A stretch of DNA of 64,000 nt, from NCBI RefSeq assembly GCF_015689195.1, contig NZ_CP065044.1, forward strand, positions 4,774,001 through 4,838,000, given 5' to 3'. Source of the stretch: Pectobacterium aroidearum. Its GTDB lineage: Bacteria > Pseudomonadota > Gammaproteobacteria > Enterobacterales > Enterobacteriaceae. Made by a program: the position numbers and the translations under genes. The notes beneath the pieces are model-generated. The model was not told where the DNA came from and made no database searches. It worked only from the letters and a program-made list of their open reading frames with translations. Of this stretch, positions 18,142-26,712 are shown piece by piece; the first letter of the stretch is position 1, and each line of letters starts with the position of its first letter.

Positions 18142-18642
18142 CTAGGCGAGCGCCTCATGAGTGGCAATAAAGTCATTTTTTAACTGGCTATACACGGCGG
18201 CATCATCGTCGCACGCCAGTGCAGCGGCGCGTTTTATTGCCGTGTACTCGGCACATACGGCTGGGTTTGCCCGCAGATAATCCCGGAAAGCCAGGTGCCG
18301 CTGAATATGCCCATCACCGACAACAAAAGCGTGAAGATGGTGCGTGCGCGCATAGCCACCTTTGGTGTAGTAACGACGTCCCGCTATTCCGTTTTCGCCA
18401 CGAGGACGATAGCCCAGATCGACCATGACATGATCGAAGCTGTCCAAAGCGGATAACGAAACCACTTCCAGCAGCATATCAATCACCGGCTTAGCGGATA
18501 GCCCCGGCACGGCCGTGCTGCCGATGTGATGCACATTTACCGCAACTTCGCCGAGCGCCTGCGTGAGTTCCCTTGCCGCCGTTGCATAATTTGTCGCCCA
18601 CTGTGGATCGTAATCCACTACGGTAATTGTCCGTCCACCCAT
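18142..18642 (-). CDS. GrpB family protein (nucleotidyltransferase-like)
   Basis: This 166-aa protein has the family hallmarks VHHIGSTAVPGLSAKPVIDM (residues 38-57) and a later HHLHAFVVG, typical of the GrpB/UPF0157 group. That group is related to nucleotidyltransferases and to the domain fused to CoaE in some bacteria. Function in bacteria is not established. It stands alone between the AI-2E-type gene and lldD, all on the minus strand. Confidence 0.88.
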   Translation of the reverse strand: MGGRTITVVDYDPQWATNYATAARELTQALGEVAVNVHHIGSTAVPGLSAKPVIDMLLEVVSLSALDSFDHVMVDLGYRPRGENGIAGRRYYTKGGYARTHHLHAFVVGDGHIQRHLAFRDYLRANPAVCAEYTAIKRAAALACDDDAAVYSQLKNDFIATHEALA

Positions 18643-18719
18643 TCACTGCTCTCCCAACACGGCCTTATCGTGTAAAGGGTATCAACGTTCAGGGGACGAT
18701 TCAAAAGCCATCGGGAAAC

Positions 18720-18744
18720 GCGGCGAGAGGAAACGTCTCGCCGC
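18720..18744 (-). terminator. Stem-loop downstream of lldD
   Basis: GCGGCGAGA (18720-18728) pairs perfectly with TCTCGCCGC (18736-18744) just 12 bp beyond the lldD stop. There is no clean T run, so it may terminate weakly or protect the mRNA end. Confidence 0.55.
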
Positions 18745-18755
18745 TTGATGGGAGC

Positions 18756-19916
18756 TTACAGGCCATCCAAACGCCGCTGAGTCGCCTGCACCAGCGAATC
18801 GGTGGTGATATCAGCAATCGACTTAGCACCCGTGAGCGTCATCGCCACACGCATCTCTTTTTCGATCAGGTTCAGCAGGTTAACCACGCCCGCTTCGCCC
18901 GCCGCCGCTAACGCGTAGACAAACGCGCGCCCGAGCATGACGCTGTCCGCCCCCAGCGCAATCATGCGCACCACGTCCAGACCTGTTCGAATACCGGAAT
19001 CCGCCAGAATGGTGATATCGCCTTTCACCGCATCCGCGATGGCTGGCAGCGCATGTGCCGTCGATAGCACGCCGTCCAACTGGCGACCGCCGTGGTTGGA
19101 GACCACGATGCCGTCTGCACCGAATTTCACGGCTTCTTTGGCATCTTCCGGGTCAAGAATACCTTTGATGATCATCGGCCCTTTCCACATCTCGCGGATC
19201 CACGCCAAATCCTGCCAGGAAATAGAGGAATCGAAATTCTCCGCCAGCCAGCCGATATAGTTTTCCAGCGTCGTCGGCGTGCCGCGATAGGCGGAAACGT
19301 TGCCCAGATCGTGCGGTTTACCGTTCAGGCCAACATCCCATGCCCACTGTGGATGCACCATCGCCTGCAAAACACGGCGTATCGCCGCATTCGGGCCGCT
19401 CATGCCAGAGTGCGCATCGCGATAGCGCGCGCCCGGCGTCGGCATATCCACGGTAAATACCAGCGTCTTGACTCCGGCGGCCTGCGCGCGCTCCAGCACG
19501 TTGCGCATAAAACCGCGATCTTTTAACACATAGAGCTGAAACCACAGCGGCCGCTCGATAGTCGGTGCCACCTCCTCAATCGGGCAGACAGAGACGGTAG
19601 ACAGCGTAAAGGGAATGCCCTTTTGCGCCGCGGCACGGGCAGCCTGCACCTCGCCGCGTCGGGCGTACATTCCGGTCAGGCCAACAGGTGCCAGCACCAC
19701 CGGCATCGCCAGTTTTTCGCCAAACAGCTGTGTTTCCAGACTGAGGTCGGAGACATTTTTCAGGATACGCTGACGCAGCGCGATATCCGCCAGATCGGCG
19801 GTATTACGCCTGAGCGTGTGCTCGCCATACGCACCGCCATCGACGTAGTGGAAAAGAAATGGCGGCAGCTTACGCTGCGCCGCCGCCCGGTAGTCCGTTG
19901 AAGCAGAGATGATCAT
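18756..19916 (-). CDS. lldD: FMN-dependent L-lactate dehydrogenase
   Basis: LldD oxidises L-lactate to pyruvate at the inner membrane and passes electrons to quinone. The protein is 386 aa, near the 396 of E. coli LldD, and starts [20 protein letters not shown]. It has the flavin and catalytic segments of the alpha-hydroxy acid oxidase family: [14 protein letters not shown], and [10 protein letters not shown] with the proton-abstracting histidine. It lies 70 bp after aldA on the same strand. AldA makes L-lactate from L-lactaldehyde, so the two enzymes form a consecutive pathway. No lldP or lldR is next to it, unlike in E. coli. Confidence 0.95.
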   Translation of the reverse strand: MIISASTDYRAAAQRKLPPFLFHYVDGGAYGEHTLRRNTADLADIALRQRILKNVSDLSLETQLFGEKLAMPVVLAPVGLTGMYARRGEVQAARAAAQKGIPFTLSTVSVCPIEEVAPTIERPLWFQLYVLKDRGFMRNVLERAQAAGVKTLVFTVDMPTPGARYRDAHSGMSGPNAAIRRVLQAMVHPQWAWDVGLNGKPHDLGNVSAYRGTPTTLENYIGWLAENFDSSISWQDLAWIREMWKGPMIIKGILDPEDAKEAVKFGADGIVVSNHGGRQLDGVLSTAHALPAIADAVKGDITILADSGIRTGLDVVRMIALGADSVMLGRAFVYALAAAGEAGVVNLLNLIEKEMRVAMTLTGAKSIADITTDSLVQATQRRLDGL

Positions 19917-19986
19917 CGTCCTTTCCCATCCTTCTTCTTGTTGGTGTCATTCTTGCGGTCAGTAATGACCGTTACTGGAGCTGCTT

Positions 19987-21426
19987 TTAGTGAAATTGAA
20001 GGTACGCGACATGCGTTTGCAGGTATTCCTGCAAGCCGTGTTTGCCATCAGCGCCACCTACACCGGATTTACGCCAGCCCGCATGGAAGCCCTGCATCGC
20101 CTCGAAATTCTCACGGTTGATGTAGGTTTCACCAAACTTCAACCCTTTCAGCGCCTTCATTGCGGTGTTGATGTTTTGAGTATAGATCGATGACGTCAGG
20201 CCGTATTCGCTGTCGTTTGCCATTTTAATCGCCTCTTCCAGCGTGTCGAAGGTGGCGACGGGCAGCACCGGACCAAACACCTCTTCGTGCATGATCGGCA
20301 TCTCCTGTTTCACGTCCACCAGCAGCGTGGGCGGGTAGAAATAGCCCGTACCGCTTTCGCGCTTGCCACCAAGCAGCACTTTCGCGCCCTGCGATACCGC
20401 TTTTGCGACTTTGTCTTCCACACGCTGTAACGCCGCCGCGCTGATCAGTGGCCCCATATCCAGCGCTTTTTTCTCCGCCGTATTGCCGAAGGTCACCTGC
20501 TCCATCGCGGCTTTAATACGCGCGATAAATTCGTCGTAAATGCCTTTCTGTACGTAAACGCGCTCGGCGCAGTTACACACCTGCCCGCTGTTGATGACGC
20601 GGGAACTGACAATCGCTTTCACGGCCAGATCGAGATCGGCATCGTCCATCACGATGGCTGGCGCTTTACCGCCCAGTTCCAGCGACACTTTGGTGACGTT
20701 CTGCGCCGCCGCCGTCATGGTCGCAATCCCCGCCGCCACGCTGCCAGTCAGGCTAACCATGCCGACTTTCGGGTTAGCGGCCAGCTCTTGTCCGACCGTC
20801 GGGCCGTAGCCGGTCACGAAATTGATGACGCCTTTCGGCAGACCAATCTTGTGAATGATTTCGGCGAAAATCACCGCATTATTCGGTGTGATTTCGCTCG
20901 GTTTGATGACGATGGTATTGCCGGTGATCAGAGCAGGCGCCGCTTTACGCGCAATCAGGAAGAAGGGGAAGTTCCACGGCAGAATACCGGTCGTGACGCC
21001 AATCGCTTTGCGGAAAACGAAGATGTTTTCGTTCGGTCGGTCACTCTGAATAATTTCACCTTCATAACGGCGCGCCCACTCCGCCATGTAGTCGAGGTAG
21101 TCAGCGGTGAACAGCACTTCCGTCTGCGCCAGACCGTGCGTTTTACCACCTTCCGCAATGATGGTATCGGTCAGTTCGGCTTCGCGCTCGCGGATACCGT
21201 CGGCGATCTTGTGCAGCCAGACGCCGCGTTCAACCGCAGGCAGCGCTTCCCAGCCCGGCTGTGCGGCCTCTGCCGCGTCTATCGCTCTCTTCGCATCGTC
21301 AGCGGAGCCTTCCGGGATCTGCGAAATGACCTGCTCTGTGGCCGGATTCACCACATCAATCCACTTCCCGCTGCTGTTTTCAACAAACTCACCGTTGATG
21401 TACATACGTTTCTGGGTGGTGCTCAT
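19987..21426 (-). CDS. aldA: Lactaldehyde/glycolaldehyde dehydrogenase AldA
   Basis: AldA is an NAD-dependent cytoplasmic aldehyde dehydrogenase that converts L-lactaldehyde to L-lactate and glycolaldehyde to glycolate. From ATG 21426 (MSTTQKRMYINGEFVENS) it is 479 aa, the length of E. coli AldA. Catalytic Cys lies in INSGQVCNCAERV, and LELGGKAPAIV and the C-terminal ENFEAMQGFHAGWRKSG are AldA-like. GGAG lies nine bases upstream; the longer frame at 21441 would use TTG. It is the first gene of an aldA-lldD unit serving deoxy-sugar (rhamnose, fucose) breakdown. Confidence 0.94.
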   Translation of the reverse strand: MSTTQKRMYINGEFVENSSGKWIDVVNPATEQVISQIPEGSADDAKRAIDAAEAAQPGWEALPAVERGVWLHKIADGIREREAELTDTIIAEGGKTHGLAQTEVLFTADYLDYMAEWARRYEGEIIQSDRPNENIFVFRKAIGVTTGILPWNFPFFLIARKAAPALITGNTIVIKPSEITPNNAVIFAEIIHKIGLPKGVINFVTGYGPTVGQELAANPKVGMVSLTGSVAAGIATMTAAAQNVTKVSLELGGKAPAIVMDDADLDLAVKAIVSSRVINSGQVCNCAERVYVQKGIYDEFIARIKAAMEQVTFGNTAEKKALDMGPLISAAALQRVEDKVAKAVSQGAKVLLGGKRESGTGYFYPPTLLVDVKQEMPIMHEEVFGPVLPVATFDTLEEAIKMANDSEYGLTSSIYTQNINTAMKALKGLKFGETYINRENFEAMQGFHAGWRKSGVGGADGKHGLQEYLQTHVAYLQFH

Positions 21427-21714
21427 GTCAGGCGTCTCCAAAGTAGGGTAAGGGAATACAACGCATAAACGAGTTGTTAAAAAAACACGTTTTTTTTGTG
21501 AAGTTTTGCCATGCTGCGCGATTTGCGCGGCATTTACCTTTTCATGGCTGCCATCTCAGTCTAGCAAGTGGCAAAAAAGCCATGCTAAGCACGCCTGACG
21601 TAACACTTTTGCAAAGTCTCGGAGAACGCTGGGGAGTAACGGCAATGGGGGAATAGGCGAAGCAGTGACAGACGCCGCATTCAACGACGGCGCCGTCTCT
21701 CAAGCAGGAAAATC

Positions 21715-22644
21715 TTAGGGTTCGTCGGTTTTAACGATCTCTTCCTTCTCCTTCCACGTGCCGCCCACCAGTTCGCGAGTGGTGGCCACCATCGCCTGTT
21801 TCTCTTCAGAGTAGGCTTCCGTGGTTTCGGCAATCAGGACGGGGTTATTGTTAGCAATCTGGTAGGTTGACCATTGGTGCCAGCAGCAGCCGCTTTTGGT
21901 AAACGTGGTGATGGTCTTACTTTTTTCATCGATCTCGAACAGGCCGAGGTTGGAGCTGGCTAATTCGGTCAGCGGCGCATTCTGGGTGAACTGCTGCTTT
22001 TCCACATCGAACAGGAACACATCGTAAGACGGCCCGCCGTAAGCGCCGCTATTACCATTGCGCAGCATAATATCCGCGTGGTGATCGAAGTTAGCGTCAT
22101 CAATCACCAGCCCACTGTTGTTCTCACCATAAACCTCGACCAGATTCGCCGTCACTTCGCCTTTATTGTTCAGTTCGATGAACATATTTTCCATCGTGAT
22201 ACGCTGGAACAGGTCGCCGCGTCCTTTCTTAAAGATATCCAGCGTGCCGGGGCCTTCACAGGTTGAATAAGAAGAGTCGAGATCGCACGTCGCCACACTG
22301 AGCACAAAGTCCCACTGGTCTGATGCCTGCGTAATCAGGGAGATATTTTCACTACCGGACAGCGCCTGAATACGGGAAACCATCTCATTCCCCAGACAAA
22401 CGTCATCCTGACAGCGATCACGTTCGGCCAACCAGGCGCGCTGCTCCTGACGCGCCTGCGCTTTGTCTGCTTGTTTCACGTAACCCTGATAGGCCTTGTT
22501 CAATACCGCATCAAGCTGCTGTAGGCGGCTGCTGGCGCAAATCATTTTCTCGCTGTCTGTACTGGCCTTGCTGCAATCCATCGCCCAGACGGACGAGGTG
22601 AAAAGGCACAGCAGGGATGAAACGGCCAGAGATAAATAACGCAT
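21715..22644 (-). CDS. Exported LprI-like (DUF1311) protein
   Basis: This is a 309-aa precursor with a Sec signal peptide (MRYLSLAVSSLLCLFTSSVWA, cleavage after Ala21). The first mature domain, residues 22-95, is LprI/DUF1311-like: MDCSKASTDSEKMICASSRL followed by a helical region with AWLAERDRCQDDVCLG, with four cysteines placed for two disulfides. The remaining 200 residues form a beta-rich domain with paired cysteines (ATCDLDSSYSTCEG, SGCCWHQ). LprI of Mycobacterium inhibits lysozyme; whether this one does is unknown. It is periplasmic by prediction. It lies downstream of the lipid cluster but has its own spacing and start, so is probably separate. Confidence 0.75.
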   Translation of the reverse strand: MRYLSLAVSSLLCLFTSSVWAMDCSKASTDSEKMICASSRLQQLDAVLNKAYQGYVKQADKAQARQEQRAWLAERDRCQDDVCLGNEMVSRIQALSGSENISLITQASDQWDFVLSVATCDLDSSYSTCEGPGTLDIFKKGRGDLFQRITMENMFIELNNKGEVTANLVEVYGENNSGLVIDDANFDHHADIMLRNGNSGAYGGPSYDVFLFDVEKQQFTQNAPLTELASSNLGLFEIDEKSKTITTFTKSGCCWHQWSTYQIANNNPVLIAETTEAYSEEKQAMVATTRELVGGTWKEKEEIVKTDEP

Positions 22645-22700
22645 AACGTATCGCTCCTTGAAAAATAAAAAACCTAACTAGCTGATAAAATGGGTAATGG

Positions 22701-23798
22701 TTATTTTTCTCTGCCCTTTCCCATCTTTTTAAGAAACCGCTGCTGCTCAACCAAAATCACCTTCAACGTAATGCATTGATAATCAATGCCATAACGCGGG
22801 GCGACGTCCGCAATAATTTTGGATAGCGCAGGATAGTGCCGATGATTCCAGTTGGGGAAAATATGGTGGGTCAGGTGCATATTGAGCTGCCCTAGCCAAT
22901 AACCAAGCCAGGCGGGACGGGTAGACCAATCCACCGTGGTAGCAAAGGTGTGCTGATAGCGACCATGTCGGAATAACCCATCTTCCGGTGCCTGATAGAA
23001 CGTTCCTTTTGCCCAGTGCGACCCCAGAATCAGGACAACAAAAATCAGCGACGACAGCATCTGGCTCAGCAGATACACCAGCAGCAGCGAGCCGACGCTA
23101 ATGATGGTCGGCGACAACAGCCAGTAAGGGATCGCCAGCGCCAGCAGGGCATGCAGTGCTTTTGAAAGCAGGAAAATGCCCCAGCCCTTCACACCCTGAA
23201 GCGTCATATTGCGCGTCACCTGCGTTTTCCCCGCGCGATCGATCCAGTCAAAAAACCAGATGATGCAGGGGAAGGTCAGCGATGCCACCAGCGGCCAGTA
23301 ATAGCGCTGGGCGCGCATAAAAAAGCGAAACCGATGGTAGGGCGATTGCCGCAAGACACCGTTCTCTTCGATATCGAGGTCGTAGTACTGCACATTCACG
23401 TGTGCATGATGGAAAATCACATGCCTCACTCGCCAGCAGTCGGAATCCATACCGAGCGGAATACTCACCACGATATTGAGCAGGCGATTCGCCCACGGCT
23501 GCCGGAAAAAGACGTTATGCGAGGCGTCATGCACCACGTTCACCGCCAGAAACATAGCGGTAAAAATAAAGCCAAAATAGCAGCCAGCAAAACCCCATAG
23601 CGTCGTCTGCCGGAGGCTGAAGCCATAAAACGTCAGACACAGCGCCACCAGAAACAGCATCTTGCCGATAAATCCGGCGTTGGCAAAACGGTGATCGCCC
23701 GTTTCTGCCAGATAGTCATTCGCCGCCTTCATTAGCGCCCGATGTAACGCCAGATCGCGACCTTGTTCATAGCGGAGCGGCTTCAGCGGTGCGGGCAT
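22701..23798 (-). CDS. Membrane fatty acid desaturase (copy 2)
   Basis: This is a di-iron membrane desaturase of about 365 aa from ATG 23798. Three histidine boxes are present: HDASHNVF near residue 90, HVIFHHAHVN near 126, and HLTHHIFPNWNHRHYP near 308, with hydrophobic segments between. The start is placed after GGAGG overlapping the end of the upstream desaturase gene; ATG 23801 is equally possible. It is a close paralogue of that neighbour, suggesting tandem duplication with different regio- or chain specificity. It is the last gene of the predicted lipid operon. The substrate is probably an acyl chain of lipid or thioester. Confidence 0.88.
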   Translation of the reverse strand: MPAPLKPLRYEQGRDLALHRALMKAANDYLAETGDHRFANAGFIGKMLFLVALCLTFYGFSLRQTTLWGFAGCYFGFIFTAMFLAVNVVHDASHNVFFRQPWANRLLNIVVSIPLGMDSDCWRVRHVIFHHAHVNVQYYDLDIEENGVLRQSPYHRFRFFMRAQRYYWPLVASLTFPCIIWFFDWIDRAGKTQVTRNMTLQGVKGWGIFLLSKALHALLALAIPYWLLSPTIISVGSLLLVYLLSQMLSSLIFVVLILGSHWAKGTFYQAPEDGLFRHGRYQHTFATTVDWSTRPAWLGYWLGQLNMHLTHHIFPNWNHRHYPALSKIIADVAPRYGIDYQCITLKVILVEQQRFLKKMGKGREK

Positions 23799-24937
23799 CA
23801 TCCTTCCTCCCTTCCCTCTTCCTCGGCACGTTGCGCTGTGCGTTGATCGCGACCTTCCCCCATCGATTTTAAAAACCGACGCTGGCTTGCTAATAGCTCG
23901 CGATAGGTAATGCAGCGATAATCCATACCATGCTCGGCGGCAAGGCGCCGTAAAATAGCGGCGAGCGCAGGGTAATGACGATGGTGCCACCCCGGAAAAA
24001 GATGATGCGTCAGGTGTAAGTGCAGCCCTCCCGTCCAGTGCGCAAGCCAGCGCGGCGTCGGCAGCCAGTCGCAGGCGGTCGCAAAGTTGTGCTGATACCA
24101 GCCCAGAGGCATGACCTCCGTATCGGTCACAGCATAGAATTCCGTTTCCGCCCAGTGCGACCCCAGCAGTAAAAAGACCACCAGCAACGAGGCCAACATC
24201 TGGCCCAGCAAATAACTTAACAGCACGACGCCCGGGCTAATGCCCTGTGCCGCCCCCACCACGATGGGAATCACCAGTAGCAGCACGATATGACCGACTT
24301 TACTGCCGATAAAAATCATCCACCCACGGTAGCCTGACTGCACGGAACGAGCGTTAACGGGGGTTTTACCCAACCGATCGGCCCAGTCAAAAACCCAGGC
24401 GATATAGGGGAGCGACAGTGAGGCCACCAGCGGCCAGTAAAGATGCTGATAGCGCATGTAGGCACGGTGGCGCTGGAAAGGCGTTTGACGAAAAATCCCA
24501 TTCTCTTCCGTATCCAGATCGTAATGCTCCACATTCGGGTAAATATGGTGGAAGTCCACATGGCGCAACCGCCAGTAGTCAGGATCGATGCCTAACGGCA
24601 GCGTCACGATCCGCCCGACGATGCGATTGAGCGTTCGATTACGGAAAAACGTATTATGGGAGGCGTCATGATTCACGATGATATTCAATACCATCGACAG
24701 CATGATGAAAGAAAAATAGCTCAGGAAGAATGCCCATGCCGTCTGCTGTATCAAGCTCAGGGAATAACAGGCGATGCAGCCTAAAAAGAGTAATCCGGCC
24801 TTCACGAACTGACCGCTATCGGCAAAGCGATGATCGTGATTAGCGCGCAGGTAGGCCGACGTTTCGCGCTGTAACGCCCGATGAAAGGCCTGTTCACCCT
24901 GCGCCGGATACGGCCTGGCGGGAAGGTCATTAGCCAT
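23798..24937 (-). CDS. Membrane fatty acid desaturase (copy 1)
   Basis: This is a di-iron membrane desaturase of 379 aa from ATG 24937 (MANDLPARPYPAQGEQAF). Its histidine boxes HDASHNTF, HVDFHHIYPN and HLTHHLFPGWHHRHYP match those of the downstream paralogue. The start is chosen because GGAG sits nine bases upstream; ATG 24943 lies too close to it. It overlaps the end of the sterol-desaturase-like gene by eight bases and the start of the next desaturase, so all are translationally linked. The highly charged C-terminus (EEEGREEG) is unlike the paralogue. Confidence 0.88.
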   Translation of the reverse strand: MANDLPARPYPAQGEQAFHRALQRETSAYLRANHDHRFADSGQFVKAGLLFLGCIACYSLSLIQQTAWAFFLSYFSFIMLSMVLNIIVNHDASHNTFFRNRTLNRIVGRIVTLPLGIDPDYWRLRHVDFHHIYPNVEHYDLDTEENGIFRQTPFQRHRAYMRYQHLYWPLVASLSLPYIAWVFDWADRLGKTPVNARSVQSGYRGWMIFIGSKVGHIVLLLVIPIVVGAAQGISPGVVLLSYLLGQMLASLLVVFLLLGSHWAETEFYAVTDTEVMPLGWYQHNFATACDWLPTPRWLAHWTGGLHLHLTHHLFPGWHHRHYPALAAILRRLAAEHGMDYRCITYRELLASQRRFLKSMGEGRDQRTAQRAEEEGREEG

Positions 24938-26054
24938 TGTCATGCTCTCCAGTCAGAGGATGTCGACCCCAGCCGAACGCCATCGCCAACCCGTGCAGCG
25001 CCAGTGCCAACATGGCGATCTTCCAGTAAAGCGCTTCCCAGCCCAGATAGACAAGAAACACCGCAGGGAATAGCAACACCACGAATAACCAAACGTAAAT
25101 GCCCCAGCGCCGCCCTTCGGAAATTCCGCCCAACGCGACCGCCCCGCTCACCAGCAGCAGGAAAAGCGCCACCTGCGGCAGATTAGCGGACTCATAACCG
25201 TAGCCATACAGGTAGACATAACCGACGACCAGCGCAAACAGCAGCATCGCACCGGTAAGCAACGCCACTGGCGTACAGTGAAACGTTGCCCGACGCGTAC
25301 GGCGCACCGACAGCTTCAGGTACTGCATAAAAGGCAGGTTACTGGCCCAAAACGGATTGTTTGATGGTCTGTCTTTGCCTGCGCCATAGCGAAAAGGCGT
25401 GTCGGGCAGCTGTGGGCAAAAGCTGCCGAACAGTTTGTCCCAAAAAATAAAGGTGCCGCCGAAGTTCTTGTCGGAATAAGCGCGATCGTTCACGTGGTGG
25501 ACGCGATGGTGTGCTGGCGTCACCAGCACCTTTTCCAGCCAGCCCAGTTTGGGCGTCATGGCGTTATGGTTAAAGAGCTGAACGCTGTAATGCAGAATGG
25601 AGACGGTGATAAACACGTACAGCGGCACACCAAGCAGCGCCAGAATCAGGAAGAACGGAATCGAGGTCAGCGAGGAATACCAGGAGTTACGCACGCCCAG
25701 CGACAGATTGAAATGTTCGCCCTGATGGTGCACCACATGTACCGCCCACAGCACGCCAAAGGTATGGTGCAGGCGATGTAGCCAATAAAAGCCGAAATCC
25801 CAGGCGAGTAGCGCGAACAACCACATCAGCACCGGCGGCCAGGTTTCCACCCAGCCCAAACTGAAATGCGCCGCGACATAGCCATAGCAAAAAATCTCCA
25901 CGCTGCGAAACAGCCACAGCATGATATGCCCTGAGTTCAGGTTGAACACCACGTCATGCCAGTTCACCGTCTCACGCCGCATCCACTGTAGAACCAGCGC
26001 TTCACCAATCACTACAACCAGCATGAAGACAATGGGTAATGCCAAATCGATCAT
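24930..26054 (-). CDS. Sterol desaturase / fatty acid hydroxylase superfamily protein (AGMO-like)
   Basis: This is an integral membrane di-iron enzyme of 374 aa. The histidine clusters HRLHH, HVVHHQGEHFN and HHRVHHVND lie in the N-terminal 220 residues, as in the ERG3/fatty acid hydroxylase superfamily; the wider pattern resembles alkylglycerol monooxygenases. The C-terminal 100 residues carry four further hydrophobic segments of unknown role. Bacteria of this kind lack sterols, so a lipid or long-chain alkyl substrate is more likely. It starts four bases after the PAP2 stop and overlaps the first desaturase. Confidence 0.85.
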   Translation of the reverse strand: MIDLALPIVFMLVVVIGEALVLQWMRRETVNWHDVVFNLNSGHIMLWLFRSVEIFCYGYVAAHFSLGWVETWPPVLMWLFALLAWDFGFYWLHRLHHTFGVLWAVHVVHHQGEHFNLSLGVRNSWYSSLTSIPFFLILALLGVPLYVFITVSILHYSVQLFNHNAMTPKLGWLEKVLVTPAHHRVHHVNDRAYSDKNFGGTFIFWDKLFGSFCPQLPDTPFRYGAGKDRPSNNPFWASNLPFMQYLKLSVRRTRRATFHCTPVALLTGAMLLFALVVGYVYLYGYGYESANLPQVALFLLLVSGAVALGGISEGRRWGIYVWLFVVLLFPAVFLVYLGWEALYWKIAMLALALHGLAMAFGWGRHPLTGEHDNG

Positions 26055-26058
26055 GATT

Positions 26059-26712
26059 TCATTCCTGATGGCGCTTATCGTTAGGCAGCGGGGCTCGTGG
26101 GGAAACCGCCGTCACCGTCTCCCGGCTACGCAGAAAAATCCATCCGGTTATGCCCGCCAGCATCGCCCCGGTCACCAGATCGATGAACAGATGCCGACGT
26201 AGTTGCAGGATGGAAAAGGCAATCGCCATCCCCCACAGCAGATACAAACCGGTTTTCACCTTCTGCTGGCTATCGCTCATCGCCCATACCGCCAGCACCG
26301 TTAGCGCAATATGCAGCGACGGCAGACAATTCTGCGGTGAGTCGATACGCTGCAAAAGCTGTAGCAAACGAGTGGAAAAATCGTCCCCGACAGCCTGAGG
26401 ATAAACCATCGTGGTCGGGAAAATCAGGTACACCGCGCCCGCGATTAACGCAGTGAGCTGCGTTGCCCGGCGTAACCCCGCCAGACGTGCTATCGGGCAG
26501 GATAAATAAGACAGCGGCACGATGATGAAAAAGGAGAGATACAGCCAGATAGCCGAGGGGCTAAAGGGAATCCATTCATCAATGAATGACGTCGGCAGCA
26601 CCGTTCCCTGCCCCTGAAACTGCGCGCTTAGTTGATACACCACGCCGACCGATCCCCAGCCGAAGAGCAGCGCTTTCAGCCGTAATAGCATCGTGCTTTG
26701 AGGAAGTCGCAT
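26059..26712 (-). CDS. PAP2-family membrane phosphatase
   Basis: This 217-aa protein has about six membrane segments and the PAP2 active-site pattern: SLHIALT (motif 2, near residue 132) and RRHLFIDLVTG (motif 3, near 172). Motif 1 (KxxxxxxRP) is not obvious, as in the inositolphosphotransferase-like subgroup. Such enzymes remove phosphate from lipid phosphates or transfer head groups. Its ATG overlaps the stop of the adenylating enzyme (TAATG). Within the cluster it could release or attach a head group to the lipid product. Confidence 0.82.
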   Translation of the reverse strand: MRLPQSTMLLRLKALLFGWGSVGVVYQLSAQFQGQGTVLPTSFIDEWIPFSPSAIWLYLSFFIIVPLSYLSCPIARLAGLRRATQLTALIAGAVYLIFPTTMVYPQAVGDDFSTRLLQLLQRIDSPQNCLPSLHIALTVLAVWAMSDSQQKVKTGLYLLWGMAIAFSILQLRRHLFIDLVTGAMLAGITGWIFLRSRETVTAVSPRAPLPNDKRHQE

